Shown piece by piece: positions 22,432 through 33,774 of a DNA stretch of 64,000 bases; the stretch's first letter is position 1; every line of letters begins with the position of its first letter. Source of the stretch: Batkoa obscura (Eukaryota; Entomophthoromycota; Entomophthoromycetes; Entomophthorales; Batkoaceae); contig JASVEC010000018.1 in the NCBI GenBank assembly GCA_030770535.1, positions 992,001-1,056,000 of the forward strand, given 5' to 3'. The position numbers and the translations under genes were made by a program. The notes beneath the pieces were generated by a model. That model was not told where the DNA came from and made no database searches. It saw nothing but the letters and a program-made list of their open reading frames with translations.

Positions 22432-22483
22432 ATTATTGAATCATTTCCATGTATATTTTCTGATTTGCTACAAATATATATAT

Positions 22484-22580
22484 GAGGATATGTTTTTTGT
22501 TTAAGAATTTTACTAGTAATTTTTCCACTCAAATAGTGCCTAAAAGATGGAAAAAGTGATGAAGCCAAAAAAACATCCCT
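22484..22580 (+). mobile_element. MITE copy M23
   Basis: GAGGATATGTTTTTTGTTTA to AACATCCCT, flanked by ATAT on both sides. Confidence 0.8.
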
Positions 22581-22749
22581 ATATATAAAACTGCTTACAA
22601 AGTTTTAGGTTAATCTTGATCAGCTTTTTTAAATAATGAATACTTTTTATTTAGTAAATTCATAGATGCTATTGTTATTATAAATCGTCTTTTTTCTCAC
22701 TTTTGAAATCCTATTGAGTAAAATAATTATTATTGAAATTTTAGTAAAT

Positions 22750-22848
22750 GGGGATGTATTTTTGTATTTAAGAATTTTACTAATAATTTTTCCACTCAAA
22801 TAGCGCTTAAAAGATGGAAAAAGTAATGAAGCCAAAAAAAACACTCCC
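22750..22848 (+). mobile_element. MITE copy M24
   Basis: GGGGATGTATTTTTGTATTT to AACACTCCC. Flanked by AAAT on both sides (22746-22749 and 22849-22852). This is informative because AAAT is not part of the palindromic ATAT motif. Confidence 0.9.
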
Positions 22849-23466
22849 AAATAGTGTTTTATATTTAAATTACTGTTAATAATAAAATTCATATTTAGTA
22901 ACACATTTTTATTATTGTAGATAAGATGATTTTTTTCTAAATGTAATATGTAAAAATATATATCTTTGCTTGAAAAGTTCTAAATCATTATGTTATAGCT
23001 TATACTGTAAGTTAATTGAATTTCTACTATATATTAATACATATGGGGCTGTCCTAATTGGTTTCAGAGTTTACTTAGAAGTTAATCCAGATTTTAAATT
23101 TTAAAATTTGTCTTTAATGTGACGGTTAAATCTAAAAAGCTAAAATTAAATCTCTCTATTTAAAGCTTATTTTAATTGTCTCTTTTTCTTAAATAGTTGA
23201 TTTCCCTAATTATATGTTTTATGTTATTTCTGTTAGATATTTAATAGATATATAATATATAATTATATAATTATATAATTATATAATTATATGAATACAG
23301 TTGTTTGACTATTTTTTGTTGAAATAAAAATAAAATGCAAACTTTCATTAACTAAACTTTCAAATGGAATTTTTGAAAATTTAATATAATAGGGAGGAGT
23401 ACACAATATAAACATTGTAATTCATTTACATCAATTTTAAAAACTATTTATAACAACCCAAGGTTT

Positions 23467-23766
23467 ATGAAATTTTATGATACAATAAAACAAAGAAAAG
23501 ATATATTATTAAAGTTTACTATTAATATAATAAACTTAATCAACCAATGTGTAAAATCAATGCTTTTAAGGGAAACAGAAAATAATAATCAACAAGTGGC
23601 GTTATTATTAACTATAGCTTCAGTATATCATTTTGATGAATGTAAGAGTTTTGAATTTAATATAAATAGAAATCAATATGATTATTCAAAAATAAGTAAT
23701 AATAGTAATAAAATATCAACATTACAACCTATTACCAAAAATACAAAAAAAATAACAGAAATATAA
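23467..23766 (+). pseudogene. Deleted transposase product of copy G, truncated
   Basis: Same N-terminal part as the 128-aa products of copies C and F. It begins MKFYDTIKQ and ends at KKITEI, just after the shared deletion junction, because of an early stop. The basic tail follows out of frame. Confidence 0.6.
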
Positions 23767-23962
23767 GGACATTAAGAAGTATTTACACTTTATTAAACAT
23801 AACAATAAACTACATTGCTATCCAGTATCTGATACATCAAAAAAAGCGATATAGTTTCAATTAAAGCTCAAAATCTGTTAAAAAACTAACTTTAGGCATA
23901 TTTTGTAAAAATAGTTTAAATTTTAAAAGTTGATATTTACTAAGTCAGTAGTTTATTAAATA

Positions 23963-24057
23963 AAGATATATCTTTTTGTTCAAGAATTTCACTAATAATC
24001 TTTTTGCTCAAATAGTGCTTAAAAGAGAAAAAGTAACAAAACGAAAAAAGCATCCTC
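23963..24057 (+). mobile_element. MITE copy M25 (diverged, inside copy G)
   Basis: Recognised by TTCAAGAATTTCACTAATAA, CTCAAATAGTGCTTAAAAG and AAGCATCCTC. Confidence 0.65.
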
Positions 24058-24339
24058 AAATGATAGGAATTGATTACCCAATGTTGATATTATTTAAATT
24101 GTTAATAGTTAAGTTAACAAGTAATCAAAGAGCGAGTAACTATTACAACAAATAAAAACTATTTTTTATTGTTTCTATTATATAAGTATGATTGATTATA
24201 ACTTTAAGGCTAACTACTCCCTCCCATGTAGCTATTTATTAACTTAGTGATATATTAATAATGTCGTTATAGCACTAAAATAGTTTTATTTATTTAACAA
24301 CAAATTTGCAATGTTGGCTATAAAGCAGCTAACAATAAA

Positions 24340-24431
24340 TACTTTTTTAGTCTCATTACTTTTCCATTTTTTAAGTACTATTTGTGTAGAAAAATTATTA
24401 GTAAAATCCTCAAGCAAAAAAATACATCCTC
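24340..24431 (-). mobile_element. MITE copy M26 (diverged, inside copy G)
   Basis: TTTTTTAGTCTCATTACTTT to ACATCCTCAT. The left GGGG end is lost. Confidence 0.65.
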
Positions 24432-25305
24432 ATGGTTTATTTGTATATTGTAGCTTTGATTAATCTTAACACATAGGTTATATTGATAAAAACTTTACTA
24501 AGTTATAACATAAATTATACTAAAATAATTTAAAACTGTTAGGTACTTTTAATTTTTAATAAAATTTATTTTTATAGAATTTTAAGTAAGGTTTTAAAAT
24601 TAAAATTTTAAAATTGGAAAAAACCCCAATTTGGACATCTCTCACATAGTTTTAAAACAGCTTATAATAATGATAGTATTTAAAAATTACTAAATTGAAA
24701 GTATTTTTAATTAATTTATTTTGAAAATTGGAAATCTAATTAGTAATATTTTAATAAAACATCAGAAAGTTTAAAATTACCACTGTTCTTAAAAAAACTT
24801 TATGAAGTTATATTTACTACTCAAAGATGGTTGACAAATTAATTTAAAATTCTGCAAGAGTTTTTTTATATATCCATATATTTAATTTATGTGAAAAAGT
24901 TTCCACCTTTTACAAATAAAAATTGCGTAATTTCTCAAACTTTTTGATCTCCCCTTGTATTTTTACAGCAGATTTTATAAAAATTAACCAACTAAATAGC
25001 TAGATTTAAAAATTGCTACTATTGATCCCTAGATTCGAAGAACCAGCTGCAGAACAAAACATTTGATGATTTTATAAAGAGATTGTAACTCCTTCGACTC
25101 CTTTGGAATCTAATTGCTTATTTTAAAAAAGATTGAGTTGGGATTTAGCTGTAATATATCAATTAGGTTTTAAAAAATTGACTGTATAAGTAATATAATT
25201 ACAGAAACTACTGTTAACAAAAACTAAAAAGCTGCAACAAATTATTTTTGTATGTTAATAACCACTTGGGCTAACTTTCAAGAGAAAAGGAAAACAGAAA
25301 GACTT

Positions 25306-25398
25306 GGGGATGTATTTTTTTTAATAATTTACTAATAATCTTTTCACTTAAACAGTGCTTAAAAAGTGGAAAAGTAATGAAATCAAAAAAACATCCCC
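25306..25398 (+). mobile_element. MITE copy M27
   Basis: GGGGATGTATTTTTTTTAAT to ACATCCCC. Flanked by ACTT on both sides (25302-25305 and 25399-25402). This is the clearest proof that the target duplication is 4 bp and the element begins at GGGG. Confidence 0.9.
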
Positions 25399-25543
25399 AC
25401 TTGCTCCTTGCTAATAACGAAAAACAAATATTCTTAAAATTTATATTATTTACTAAGTTACAGCTATTAATATGGTTATATTTAAAACTAGTAATAAGAT
25501 ATTAAATCTTATTTGATTTATTTAAAGCAGAGTACTTAATTAA

Positions 25544-25996
25544 TTATTGTAAATTTGCAGCTACGATACCAGCGACAACCAACATAGCAGAGCATCCATT
25601 AGTAAATGAATGACTATTACTAACGTTTGAGATAATACTAGTAGATTTAGACCCTGACCCTGACCCTGATTTAGAGTCTGTTTTAGCTGCTGATTTGGAC
25701 AAACTTACCCCTCCAACTTGAGACTCATCTCCATTAACTGGCATACTATCAGTTCCATTCATTGTTTTATTTGCACTTCCAGCCATCGTACTGTTTCCAT
25801 TGGCTCCCATTGACATAGTTTGGTTGTTATTTGAACCCATTTTCATGGTATCATTTCCGCTACCCATTGTCATATTGGCGCTTCCAGAATCATCAGTTGG
25901 TAAAGGACTACCTTTAGCACTAGTAGATGGAGAAACGGATTTTGATTGGGCAGCTACGGAGGCAATGATTAAGTAAGTTAAGGTAAGAAACTTCAT
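25544..25996 (-). CDS. Small secreted GPI-type protein rich in Met, Asn and Ser
   Basis: Single-exon gene of 150 residues. Residues 1-16 (MKFLTLTYLIIASVAA) form a signal peptide. The middle (about 35-90) consists of loose repeats carrying the sequon N-x-T followed by Met: NMTMGSG, NDTMKMGS, NQTMSMGA, NSTMAGS, NKTMNGT. This gives at least six possible N-glycosylation sites and three MxM motifs. A Ser/Lys/Gly-rich spacer (about 100-120, with a GSGSGSKS tract) leads to a small-residue site and a hydrophobic C-terminus (SAMLVVAGIVAANLQ), as in GPI-anchored fungal wall proteins. No family is recognised. It is probably on the cell surface; the function is unknown. Confidence 0.8.
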   Translation of the reverse strand: MKFLTLTYLIIASVAAQSKSVSPSTSAKGSPLPTDDSGSANMTMGSGNDTMKMGSNNNQTMSMGANGNSTMAGSANKTMNGTDSMPVNGDESQVGGVSLSKSAAKTDSKSGSGSGSKSTSIISNVSNSHSFTNGCSAMLVVAGIVAANLQ

Positions 25997-27720
25997 TTTT
26001 TTAAGATTATAAATTATAATTTTTGATAATCATATAATGATCGCTTTTTTATTTATTTATATACTTTTCACTTCTCCTTTTATATGACTTAATGCCTCTA
26101 ATTTTCTTGACTTATTGATCGAGGGGTTCAGCTTGAATCAGCATGTATTTGATAACTAATTATTAATATAATAGTGGATAGAGCATAACTATAACAATTG
26201 GCTAATAAACATCCAACAGCCCTAACTTTATGTACTTAATCATAGTCACAAATCTTCTCCATTTCTCAATTGTGGGGCTAAAATTGTTGGTATCTTATTT
26301 AATAAATTAAATCATTTTTCAATCCTTTTGATTTATTTTATCTCAACTTTGACATAATTCATTAACAATGAGTGGGGAAGATATAAATTGGTTTTATAAA
26401 ATTTAAATGGAAAGCTTTTAATTTAACTACAGATGTTTAAAGGGAATAAAGGTTAGCTCCTTTTAGATAATGTCTTATAGCTTTTGGTAGTAGGATTGAG
26501 TGTTTAACAGATTTTTAAGAGTCTTAAGTTTATTTAATAATCCTTCAAATTAAAAATTAGAAGAGAGTGAACTTGCTTTAAGATTTTTACCTGATGCCCA
26601 TTGTAAAATAGTAGATAATTGATATTGAAACGCGGTAAATCGATAGTGAAGTAAGGTGTAAATTTGAAAGTTGTATTAATTGATTATTATTAAATCGTTA
26701 AAGTAAGGTGGTGCTTCTTGGTTTAAGATTTAATTATATACTTATGGTAAAATAAGATTTTGATATTTATTCTAATCTGAGAGTAAAATAATTTTGCTAT
26801 TAAGTGGATATGGAAGAGCTTGAATTCGCTAAATAAAGTTTATTTTAAGGTTTTTGAAAAACAGTGATCAATAGCTCTTTTATAAGTGTTAATAAATATT
26901 AAAAAACTTAGTTAAGTATATTTATTAATAAAGCTTTAATTTTGTACAATTGGGTGATTTTTAATGTAAAATGAATTTCAGGCAAATCATTTATTTCTTG
27001 TGACTTATTTTTTATACTTTCAATCGTAAAATTTATGATCTCATAATTTGTAAATTAGATATTGAAATTTTATCCTAACTGGGAGTTATTTTGCATAATC
27101 TCATTTACCTTAATTTTTTTAAGCACTAAATTTTACTAATTTGATTGTTATTAGATTATATAAACTATTAATATTCGACTAAATAATATAGTTATAGATA
27201 GGTTGTTTTATTAAAAAATAAGTGATTTCAATATTAAACATAAGTTATAATATTTAAAAAAATCTAATATATTTAACAAAATTGTTTGAAAAATCATAGT
27301 TTTGTCTCATTATAATAATTTTGCTAACGAAACTACTAAAATAAAAAGCGTTATAGTTTTATAACAAATTTTATGAAATGTTAGCTGTGAAGCCCCTCAA
27401 AAAACCTAGTTTAGTGAAATTGCAGAAAATAATTGGATCTCTAAATAAAAAATGGCTTAAATGAGATTCAGATCAAAATTGAAATCATAAAAAACAGTTA
27501 CTTTCAGCTCAAACTTTTAAGCTAAAATCTGTTATACTATTGCATATAAAAATTTATGTAATATTACTACAAAAAAATATAATGGATTTATACTTTCAAT
27601 TAACAGAATATTAAATACATAATAGTTTTCAAAGGCTCGTTTGGTGCTACTATAAAAGTAATCATGAGAAAAAATCAGAGCAATTTAAACTGAGACTACT
27701 TATAAAAAAATTAATAATAT

Positions 27721-27817
27721 GGGGATGTTTTTTGGGTTCATTATTTTTTCCATGTTTTAAACGCTATTTGAGTAAAAAAATTGTTAGTAAAATTCTTAAA
27801 TACAAAAATACATTCCC
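27721..27817 (-). mobile_element. MITE copy M28
   Basis: GGGGATGTTTTTTGGGTTCA to ACATTCCC. ATAT on the left, and on the right an ATAT shared with M29. Confidence 0.85.
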
Positions 27818-27821
27818 ATAT

Positions 27822-27918
27822 GATGGTGTTTTTTTTGGCTTCATTACTTTTTCCATCTTTTAAGTATTATTTAAGTGGAAAAATTGTTAGTAAAATTCTT
27901 AAACAAAAATACATCCAC
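27822..27918 (-). mobile_element. MITE copy M29
   Basis: GATGGTGTTTTTTTTGGCTT to ACATCCAC, with ATAT on both sides. It is separated from M28 only by a single ATAT. Confidence 0.8.
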
Positions 27919-28019
27919 ATATATTAAGATTTCCAAACATAAAACTACACAAGGCTTAGCAATAATAAAGGTTTAAAAAATCAAGTATATTTTTAAACCA
28001 TTAAAAGATCACCAGATCT

Positions 28020-28998
28020 TTATTTAATACTTAATAATAATAGAAAAATAGGAGATAGGTTTAAAAGGGGTATGATAACTCCGTCTGAAGTACTGCTTGG
28101 TTTTTTTCCAGTGCTTTTTGATTCGAATGAACTAAAATTATTAACATCAAAAATAAAACCAAACAAAATAACGGTTACCTTTTAGTTGTGGATTCTTTTC
28201 TTGAATGCATCTTCGAATCGCGAGAGGTTGAAGAGCTTTGATTTGTTTTATGTTGACTGCTCTGAACATGAGAAGATACACTCATGGATACTTGATTGAC
28301 TTTATCGCTGGCTAAACTAACCATTGTAGTCTGTACTATTTTACCAACATTAATATTGCTTGATGCAGTTGGTTTTGAAATTAATTGTTGATCCGTGTTT
28401 ACTACCAAAATCTTATTAGGTGTACTTATTGGTTGTGGAGGGAAATAAGAAAGGGCTTGAGCATTGTTTAAAACAGGTGAGTTTAAATTTTCGTTTAAAT
28501 TCCCTTTAGCGTTTAGATATTCATTTAATGGACGATATTTATTAGGTCCTTATAAATTATTATGATTATTATAGCTATTGTAATTATAAAAGAAAAAAGT
28601 TACCGGCTCCCGCTTCTGACAATTCGTTACTTTGAGCTAAAAATATTAATTGAGATAAAGTTGATAAGTTCAAAGAGTTACCTAGTTTAAAATCATTTAA
28701 TAATTTTAATACCTCTAAATTCAATCTTGCATTAGAGACTAGAAGATTACAATAAGTTGATTTTAAATATTATTATTTTAGTACCTTCATTATATAACAT
28801 TGGTGGAAATGGTTTATTACCAAGTAAATTTGGACCATTTTTGATAGTATAATCCCCTATTCGATGTTAATATTTAGTCTTATTAGACTTGTAATCTTAG
28901 TAACCTTTAGCGTAATCAGGTTTATCCAACGATAAAGGGTCGTTGATAGCACACTTTATGTACAATAAAAAGGCTGAAAAAATAATTAAAGAAATCAT
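28020..28998 (-). CDS. Secreted, probably GPI-anchored Ser/Asn-rich protein (5 exons)
   Basis: I read join(28020..28131, 28179..28548, 28604..28738, 28785..28856, 28905..28998) on the complement, 783 nt, 260 residues. All four introns are 46-55 bp with GT...AG ends. The protein starts with a signal peptide (MISLIIFSAFLLYIKCA). It continues with NDPLSLDKPDYAKG, a Leu/Asn-rich part (LNFEVLKLL-like) and a Ser/Thr/Gln-rich C-terminal half (QSSQHKTNQSSSTSRDS). It ends in SSTSDGVIIPLLNLSPIFLL, a good GPI signal that appears only if the last intron is spliced. The family is not recognised. Unspliced, the frame stops after ESTTKR. Next to another GPI-type gene, it suggests a cell-surface cluster. Confidence 0.7.
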
Positions 28999-29214
28999 AG
29001 TTATTTATTTGCAGCGAAGGAAATGGTTGCTTATATACTTGTATTTGACTTGAATAAGTTTATATTTAAATACAATCATATCATTTATTTTAATTAAAAG
29101 ATCAATTAAAATAAGTGATAAAAAAATTAAGTGACAACTTAAAACAAAAATAAAATAATCAATAAAGTTAAATCTAAAATTAATATAAATTTAAAATTAG
29201 GCTCACTACTTTAA

Positions 29215-29439
29215 TTATGGATGAAGCTTAGAAAATTCTTCAGAGTCAATAACTCTTATTTTTTGAGCCGAGGTTCCTCCATTTTTATCTTTATCTTCAG
29301 TACCAGCTTCAACCTCATCCTTTATATTGCCCCAGTTATGCCCACCGGCTCCTCCTTTTTTTGGTAACCCTCGATTATCTTCAAGTCCCTTAGCAGATAC
29401 ATGCCTTTGTTCAGTTAATTTGTCTCCCTTACCATTCAT
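29215..29439 (-). CDS. Small HABP4/Stm1-like RNA-binding protein
   Basis: A 74-residue protein, MNGKGDKLTEQRHVSAKG at the start, with the central motif NRGLPKKGGAGGHNWGN. The KKGGAGxHNWG pattern is typical of the hyaluronan/mRNA-binding (HABP4, SERBP1, Stm1) domain, whose members associate with ribosomes or mRNA. The rest is acidic and lysine-rich (DEVEAGTEDKDKNGG). Single exon. The motif is seen directly. The ribosome-associated role is family knowledge, and for such a short member it is inference. It could also be a stand-alone small conserved fungal protein of unknown role. Confidence 0.65.
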   Translation of the reverse strand: MNGKGDKLTEQRHVSAKGLEDNRGLPKKGGAGGHNWGNIKDEVEAGTEDKDKNGGTSAQKIRVIDSEEFSKLHP

Positions 29440-30225
29440 GTTTAAATAAAACTCTATGAATCAATTAATATTAGTTTATTTTAATTGATAAAGCTTATTA
29501 TATTTATACCTTGATTTATGATCAGCTTTAATAATAAAAATAAATAAAAATTTAATAAAAGTAATTGTTTTGACTTTTTATACCTTTAGAAATGACGAGT
29601 AAAACAATTTGGGTGTGACTGCTTCATGATTTAGCGTATTATCCAATCATGATTTCATCCCACCACGCTCTATTAGTGATTGGCTTTATGATTTTAAATA
29701 AGCATTTTAATAAACATTCTACTCAAACCCCATTTAATTTTATTACTAAAAATGGAATTTAATTTTTGCTTGTTTAATTTTTAGTGAATATTGTATAGTC
29801 ATCATTATCATTTTCGATATTATCACATTATTTGTAACATTAATATAGCTTCTAATATAAACAAAATTCATAGTTCATATCACTATCATAATAGTTTTAA
29901 AATTATGATGAAAACAAATTTATACTCTATAATTAGGAAATATAAAACAATATTTTTTAAATAAAGATTAATAATATTAAACTTGTATTGTTACAATTGT
30001 TCATTCCAATCAGATCAAAACAATTCAAAATCAAAAAGACTTTGATTAAATTTTTAATATATAATCTTACTATGTATGGCTATATTGAAATTTAAACTTA
30101 AATATCATATTAAGGGAACTTAATAAGATTTTAACAATTTTAAAATCATTAATAAAAAAACAAGTTATATTATATAAAATAAGTTAAGGGTATGTATTTT
30201 ATATCAATTGTTTAAATGAAAAAAT
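29440..30225. other. Intergenic region
   Basis: 786 bp between the HABP4-like gene and the end of FOL1. Nothing recognisable; presumably promoter and 3' sequence. Confidence 0.5.
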
Positions 30226-32540
30226 CTATTGTTTACTACCTTTAACCCTATATAATGCATCAGATACAACAATAACATCTTTAAGCTCTTTCACTTCATG
30301 TATACGGAGTATATCAGCACCACCAGCAATTGCAGCCGTACAAGTAGCGGCAGTCCCCCAATCCCTCTCCTTAGGGTTTTCTCTACCGGTGATACTACCA
30401 ATGAATCTTTTTCTAGAAGCACCAAACAAGCATGGGAAGGAACCACACTTTCCAATTTGAGGAAGAGATCTTATTAACTCTAAGTTTTGTTCAGTGTTCT
30501 TAGCAAATCCAATCCCTGGATCAACAATGATGTTCCAACGATAAACTCCAGAGGATATAGCCCTACCAATAAATTTGGAAAGCTCAAGTTGTACATATCT
30601 CATTACTTGTCCCTCTTCTCCAGACCCGTACTGAGTTAATGAATTCATGGTTTTACTATCTCCTCTCATATGCATTAAGCATACCGGTACATTACAATGT
30701 GCCATAACTTCAAACATTTTAGGGTCTCGACCACCACCAGATACATCATTGATAAGATCTGCACCTGCTTTTATAGCTTCTTCAGCAACTTTCGAATGGA
30801 AAGTATCAACAGAAATAAGACATTTCAACCCTTCTTCCCTCAGCTTACTAATCACTGGAACAACCCTAGCTATTTCTTCTTCTACACTGATTGGATCAGC
30901 ATCTGGGCGCGTAGAAGCCCCTCCAATATCTAGAATATCCGCACCATCATTAATTAATTTTTTGGCTTGTATGACAGCTGAGCTTAAGTCTAAATAATCC
31001 CCACCATCGCTGAAGGAATCATGAGTTATGTTCAAAATTCCCATAATATATGTTTTTGAGCCCCAATACCAATACTCTTGATTTTTAAGCGGTAAAACTT
31101 TAACCACTTCACTATGTCCTTGATCATAAGTAAGACGGAAAAGTAACTGCTTAACTGTGTTATGTAATTTTGGATGCTCCCAATCTGGGGATATATCATT
31201 CAATGGTTGAAGTACAAATTCTCTTTCGGCAATACGTGGGTGTGGTAAAGTTAATACCTCAGTGTCCATTTCCACGTTATCATAATATAAAATATCTAAG
31301 TCAACTAATCTTGGTCCATTTCTTATGGTTGGGGTCCTACCTAACTCTTGCTCTATTTTTTTTAATGTTTTTAATAAGTCTAATGGGCTTAACGTGGTCC
31401 TAACCTAAAAATTTGCTTTGATAAAAAAATTTCAAGTTTATTCACTGTTTGTCAAATTACCTTACAAGCACCATTAAGAAATTTTGGTTGATCTAAAACA
31501 TACATAGGTGCGGTTTCATACAAAAAGGAAGTATCTAAAAGCTCACATCCAGCCTCTTTTAAAGACTTGATACCATCAACAATATTTTTATATCTATCTC
31601 CTAAATTGGATCCAAAAGCTATTAATGCAACAGAACTAGTTTTAGTCCCATCATCTAAAGCTTTGCTAGATACATCATTTTCATTCAAGATGGTTTCATC
31701 TTTTAATAAATCTTGTTCAAAAAAGGATGCATCCCTAGTTATCTCTGCGGCTGCGGCTGCTGCAAACCTTAATGCTGAAGGTTTTTCTACACGTACCGTA
31801 ACTTTTGGATAATTACAGTTAACTATAGTAATTCTAGCGATGGAAGTTGCTAACGCTTCCACTGTTTTAAATTTTGATTCTTCAATCATCTTTGATAAGG
31901 TAGCTACTAAAGTACGATAATTATGAGGTTTTTTTGATTTATTACCTAGAATTTGAGCACCTGGGTATAAATTTAAATGAATAAGCACTACTTGTTTAGC
32001 TTCCCTTTCCCAGGAGTGTACACCAATAATAGTATTCAATCGGAGACTGTTAATGAAAAGTCGATCATCTTTGAAATCTCTGTTTAAATCTGAATCTATG
32101 TTTACATTATCTACAGTTCTAGTGATTTCATACCCTGAGTTTTCGGCATGTAAAAGACCCTTTGGTTTTTGAACTGAGATGGTAACTTTTGAGCCTTGAA
32201 ACTTGGTAAGCAAACGATAGCATATCTTTTGGGCAAGGTCCTTAAAACTCTCATGGGTTGAATTTTCACTTACGTCTAAAGCTTCCGAAGCTAAATCAGA
32301 ATAACTTAAAGAATGGGCTAATATATCAGATTCTCCGCAAGCTTCAATATTGGTATAGAAAATAATATCAAGTATAATAGGCTGTAACTTTGGACGATCC
32401 CAATGATCTCCGCCTACCACTGACCTTCCATTCAAGCCTCTTACAATTAATTTATCTCTATAAATTTCACTCTTTTCGATTATTTCTTTAACTATTACCT
32501 CGCTAGCTCCCATATTAAAAATTGAATAATTGATTTTCAT
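30226..32540 (-). CDS. FOL1: Trifunctional folate synthesis protein (DHNA-HPPK-DHPS)
   Basis: join(30226..31404, 31461..32540) on the complement, 752 residues, one 56-bp intron inside the HPPK part. Residues about 20-130 and 155-270 are a tandem dihydroneopterin aldolase; the second has NTIIGVHSWEREAKQ and VRVEKPSALRFA. From about 300, ALIAFGSNLGDRYKNI, ETAPM and GPRLVDLDILYYD are HPPK signatures. From about 480, IMGILNITHDSFSDGG, ADILDIGGASTRP, GADLINDVSGG, MHMRGDSKTM, IIVDPGIGFAK and GASRKRFIG form dihydropteroate synthase, the sulfonamide target. It makes dihydropteroate from dihydroneopterin in the fungal folate pathway, where this fusion is characteristic. The STRP motif is followed by DAD instead of the common G. 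Start chosen at the first Met of the open frame. Confidence 0.95.
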
Positions 32541-33774
32541 GAGTCATTTTTCAATTTAAACTTTAGTAAATTTGATACTCGAATAACAAATTAAAAGCTG
32601 GAAATTTACTTAATCATGATACATATAATTGACTATAAAAAATAAAATATTAAAATATGGGGATGTATTTTTTTGTTTAAGAATTTTGTCAACAATCTTC
32701 TACTCAAATAGTGCTTAAAAAACAGAAAAGTAATGAAACCAAAAAAAACATCCCCATATACTTAAAATTATATTAAAAAGGATTTGATTATATTATACAA
32801 GTTTAATTAACTTTTTTAAAATCTATTTAAAAAAACCAAATCCAATATTAGCTTATTTATTAATATGAACACTATCAAACGAGTTATGAATATTTACAAA
32901 TGACTTAATATTACAATCTGGCACTACTAACTAAATTTAACTAATTTATACCTGCTGAAGTTTAACTGCCTAATAGATAGCGGTAATTTCTATAATCAAT
33001 AACTGTTTATTATCCAATTTACAATTCAATTTTTAATTTCATCTTTAGAATGAGCAGTCGGTCACTCCACAATTGAAATTTAACAATCATACTCACCTCC
33101 AATAAATTCAGTGAACTTTAAGTTTTATATCAATTTAGAACATTTAGCTAATGCCAAAATGTTTACTGATCTTTTAATATTTATAATATGCGGAAAAATT
33201 CATTGAATCTAGAAAACTCAAAATTATGTTAAAATGGTCAACTTTTGGTTAATAGATTGAATATGATGGCTTAAGAATAAATGGAAAATTAAGGAGCAAA
33301 CTTGGATCTTTAAAATATATTCAACCAATTATTAATCTCCATTTAAAATATTAATATTTTAGCAATTTTGGTGTAAGAATAAGTAATCTCTAAATCATGG
33401 ATGATTTATATTTTAATCATTAACTTGAAATGTTCCATAAAATTGGTTGCATTCAAATGTATTTGCTTTTTTTAGATCTGATATAAGGATTATTTAGAAA
33501 GAATTTATGAATTAATATGTTATTAAGCTCTTTAAATTCAATGTAAAAGAAATTAATAGCAAATTAAAAAATAGCGAAGACATCTAAGTGCAACGATTCT
33601 AGGATGGCGGAATTTGTTAAAATATTGAAATGAAAATAAGGATATTTAATATAAGATACATTAATGAGGATATAAATTAATCAAATATATTTATTAGTAA
33701 TAATAGAACACTTTAAATAGTAATAGAATATATAGTGGTGGTTGGTTAGTAGAATTAATGTACCATTCATCAAA
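32541..33774. other. Intergenic region with MITE M30
   Basis: FOL1 upstream region and the sequence after the kinase gene. Apart from M30 there is no supported feature. Confidence 0.5.
32659..32755 (+). mobile_element. MITE copy M30
   Basis: GGGGATGTATTTTTTTGTTT to AACATCCCC with perfect ATAT flanks (32655-32658 and 32756-32759). It lies 119 bp upstream of the FOL1 start codon, so it may sit in the promoter. Confidence 0.9.

Larger units (their letters stand above)
23045..24643 (+). mobile_element. Transposon copy G: deletion derivative with diverged 3' half
   Basis: GGGGCTGTCCTAATTGG at 23045 is preceded by ATAT. The first 700 bp are almost identical to copies C and F and share their internal deletion junction. 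The 3' half is much more diverged and holds MITEs M25 and M26. The right end near 24643 is decayed. Confidence 0.75.
25997..28019. other. Intergenic region with two MITEs
   Basis: About 2 kb holding the upstream region of the GPI-type gene and MITEs M28 and M29. Otherwise A+T-rich, with no credible gene on either strand. Confidence 0.6.
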
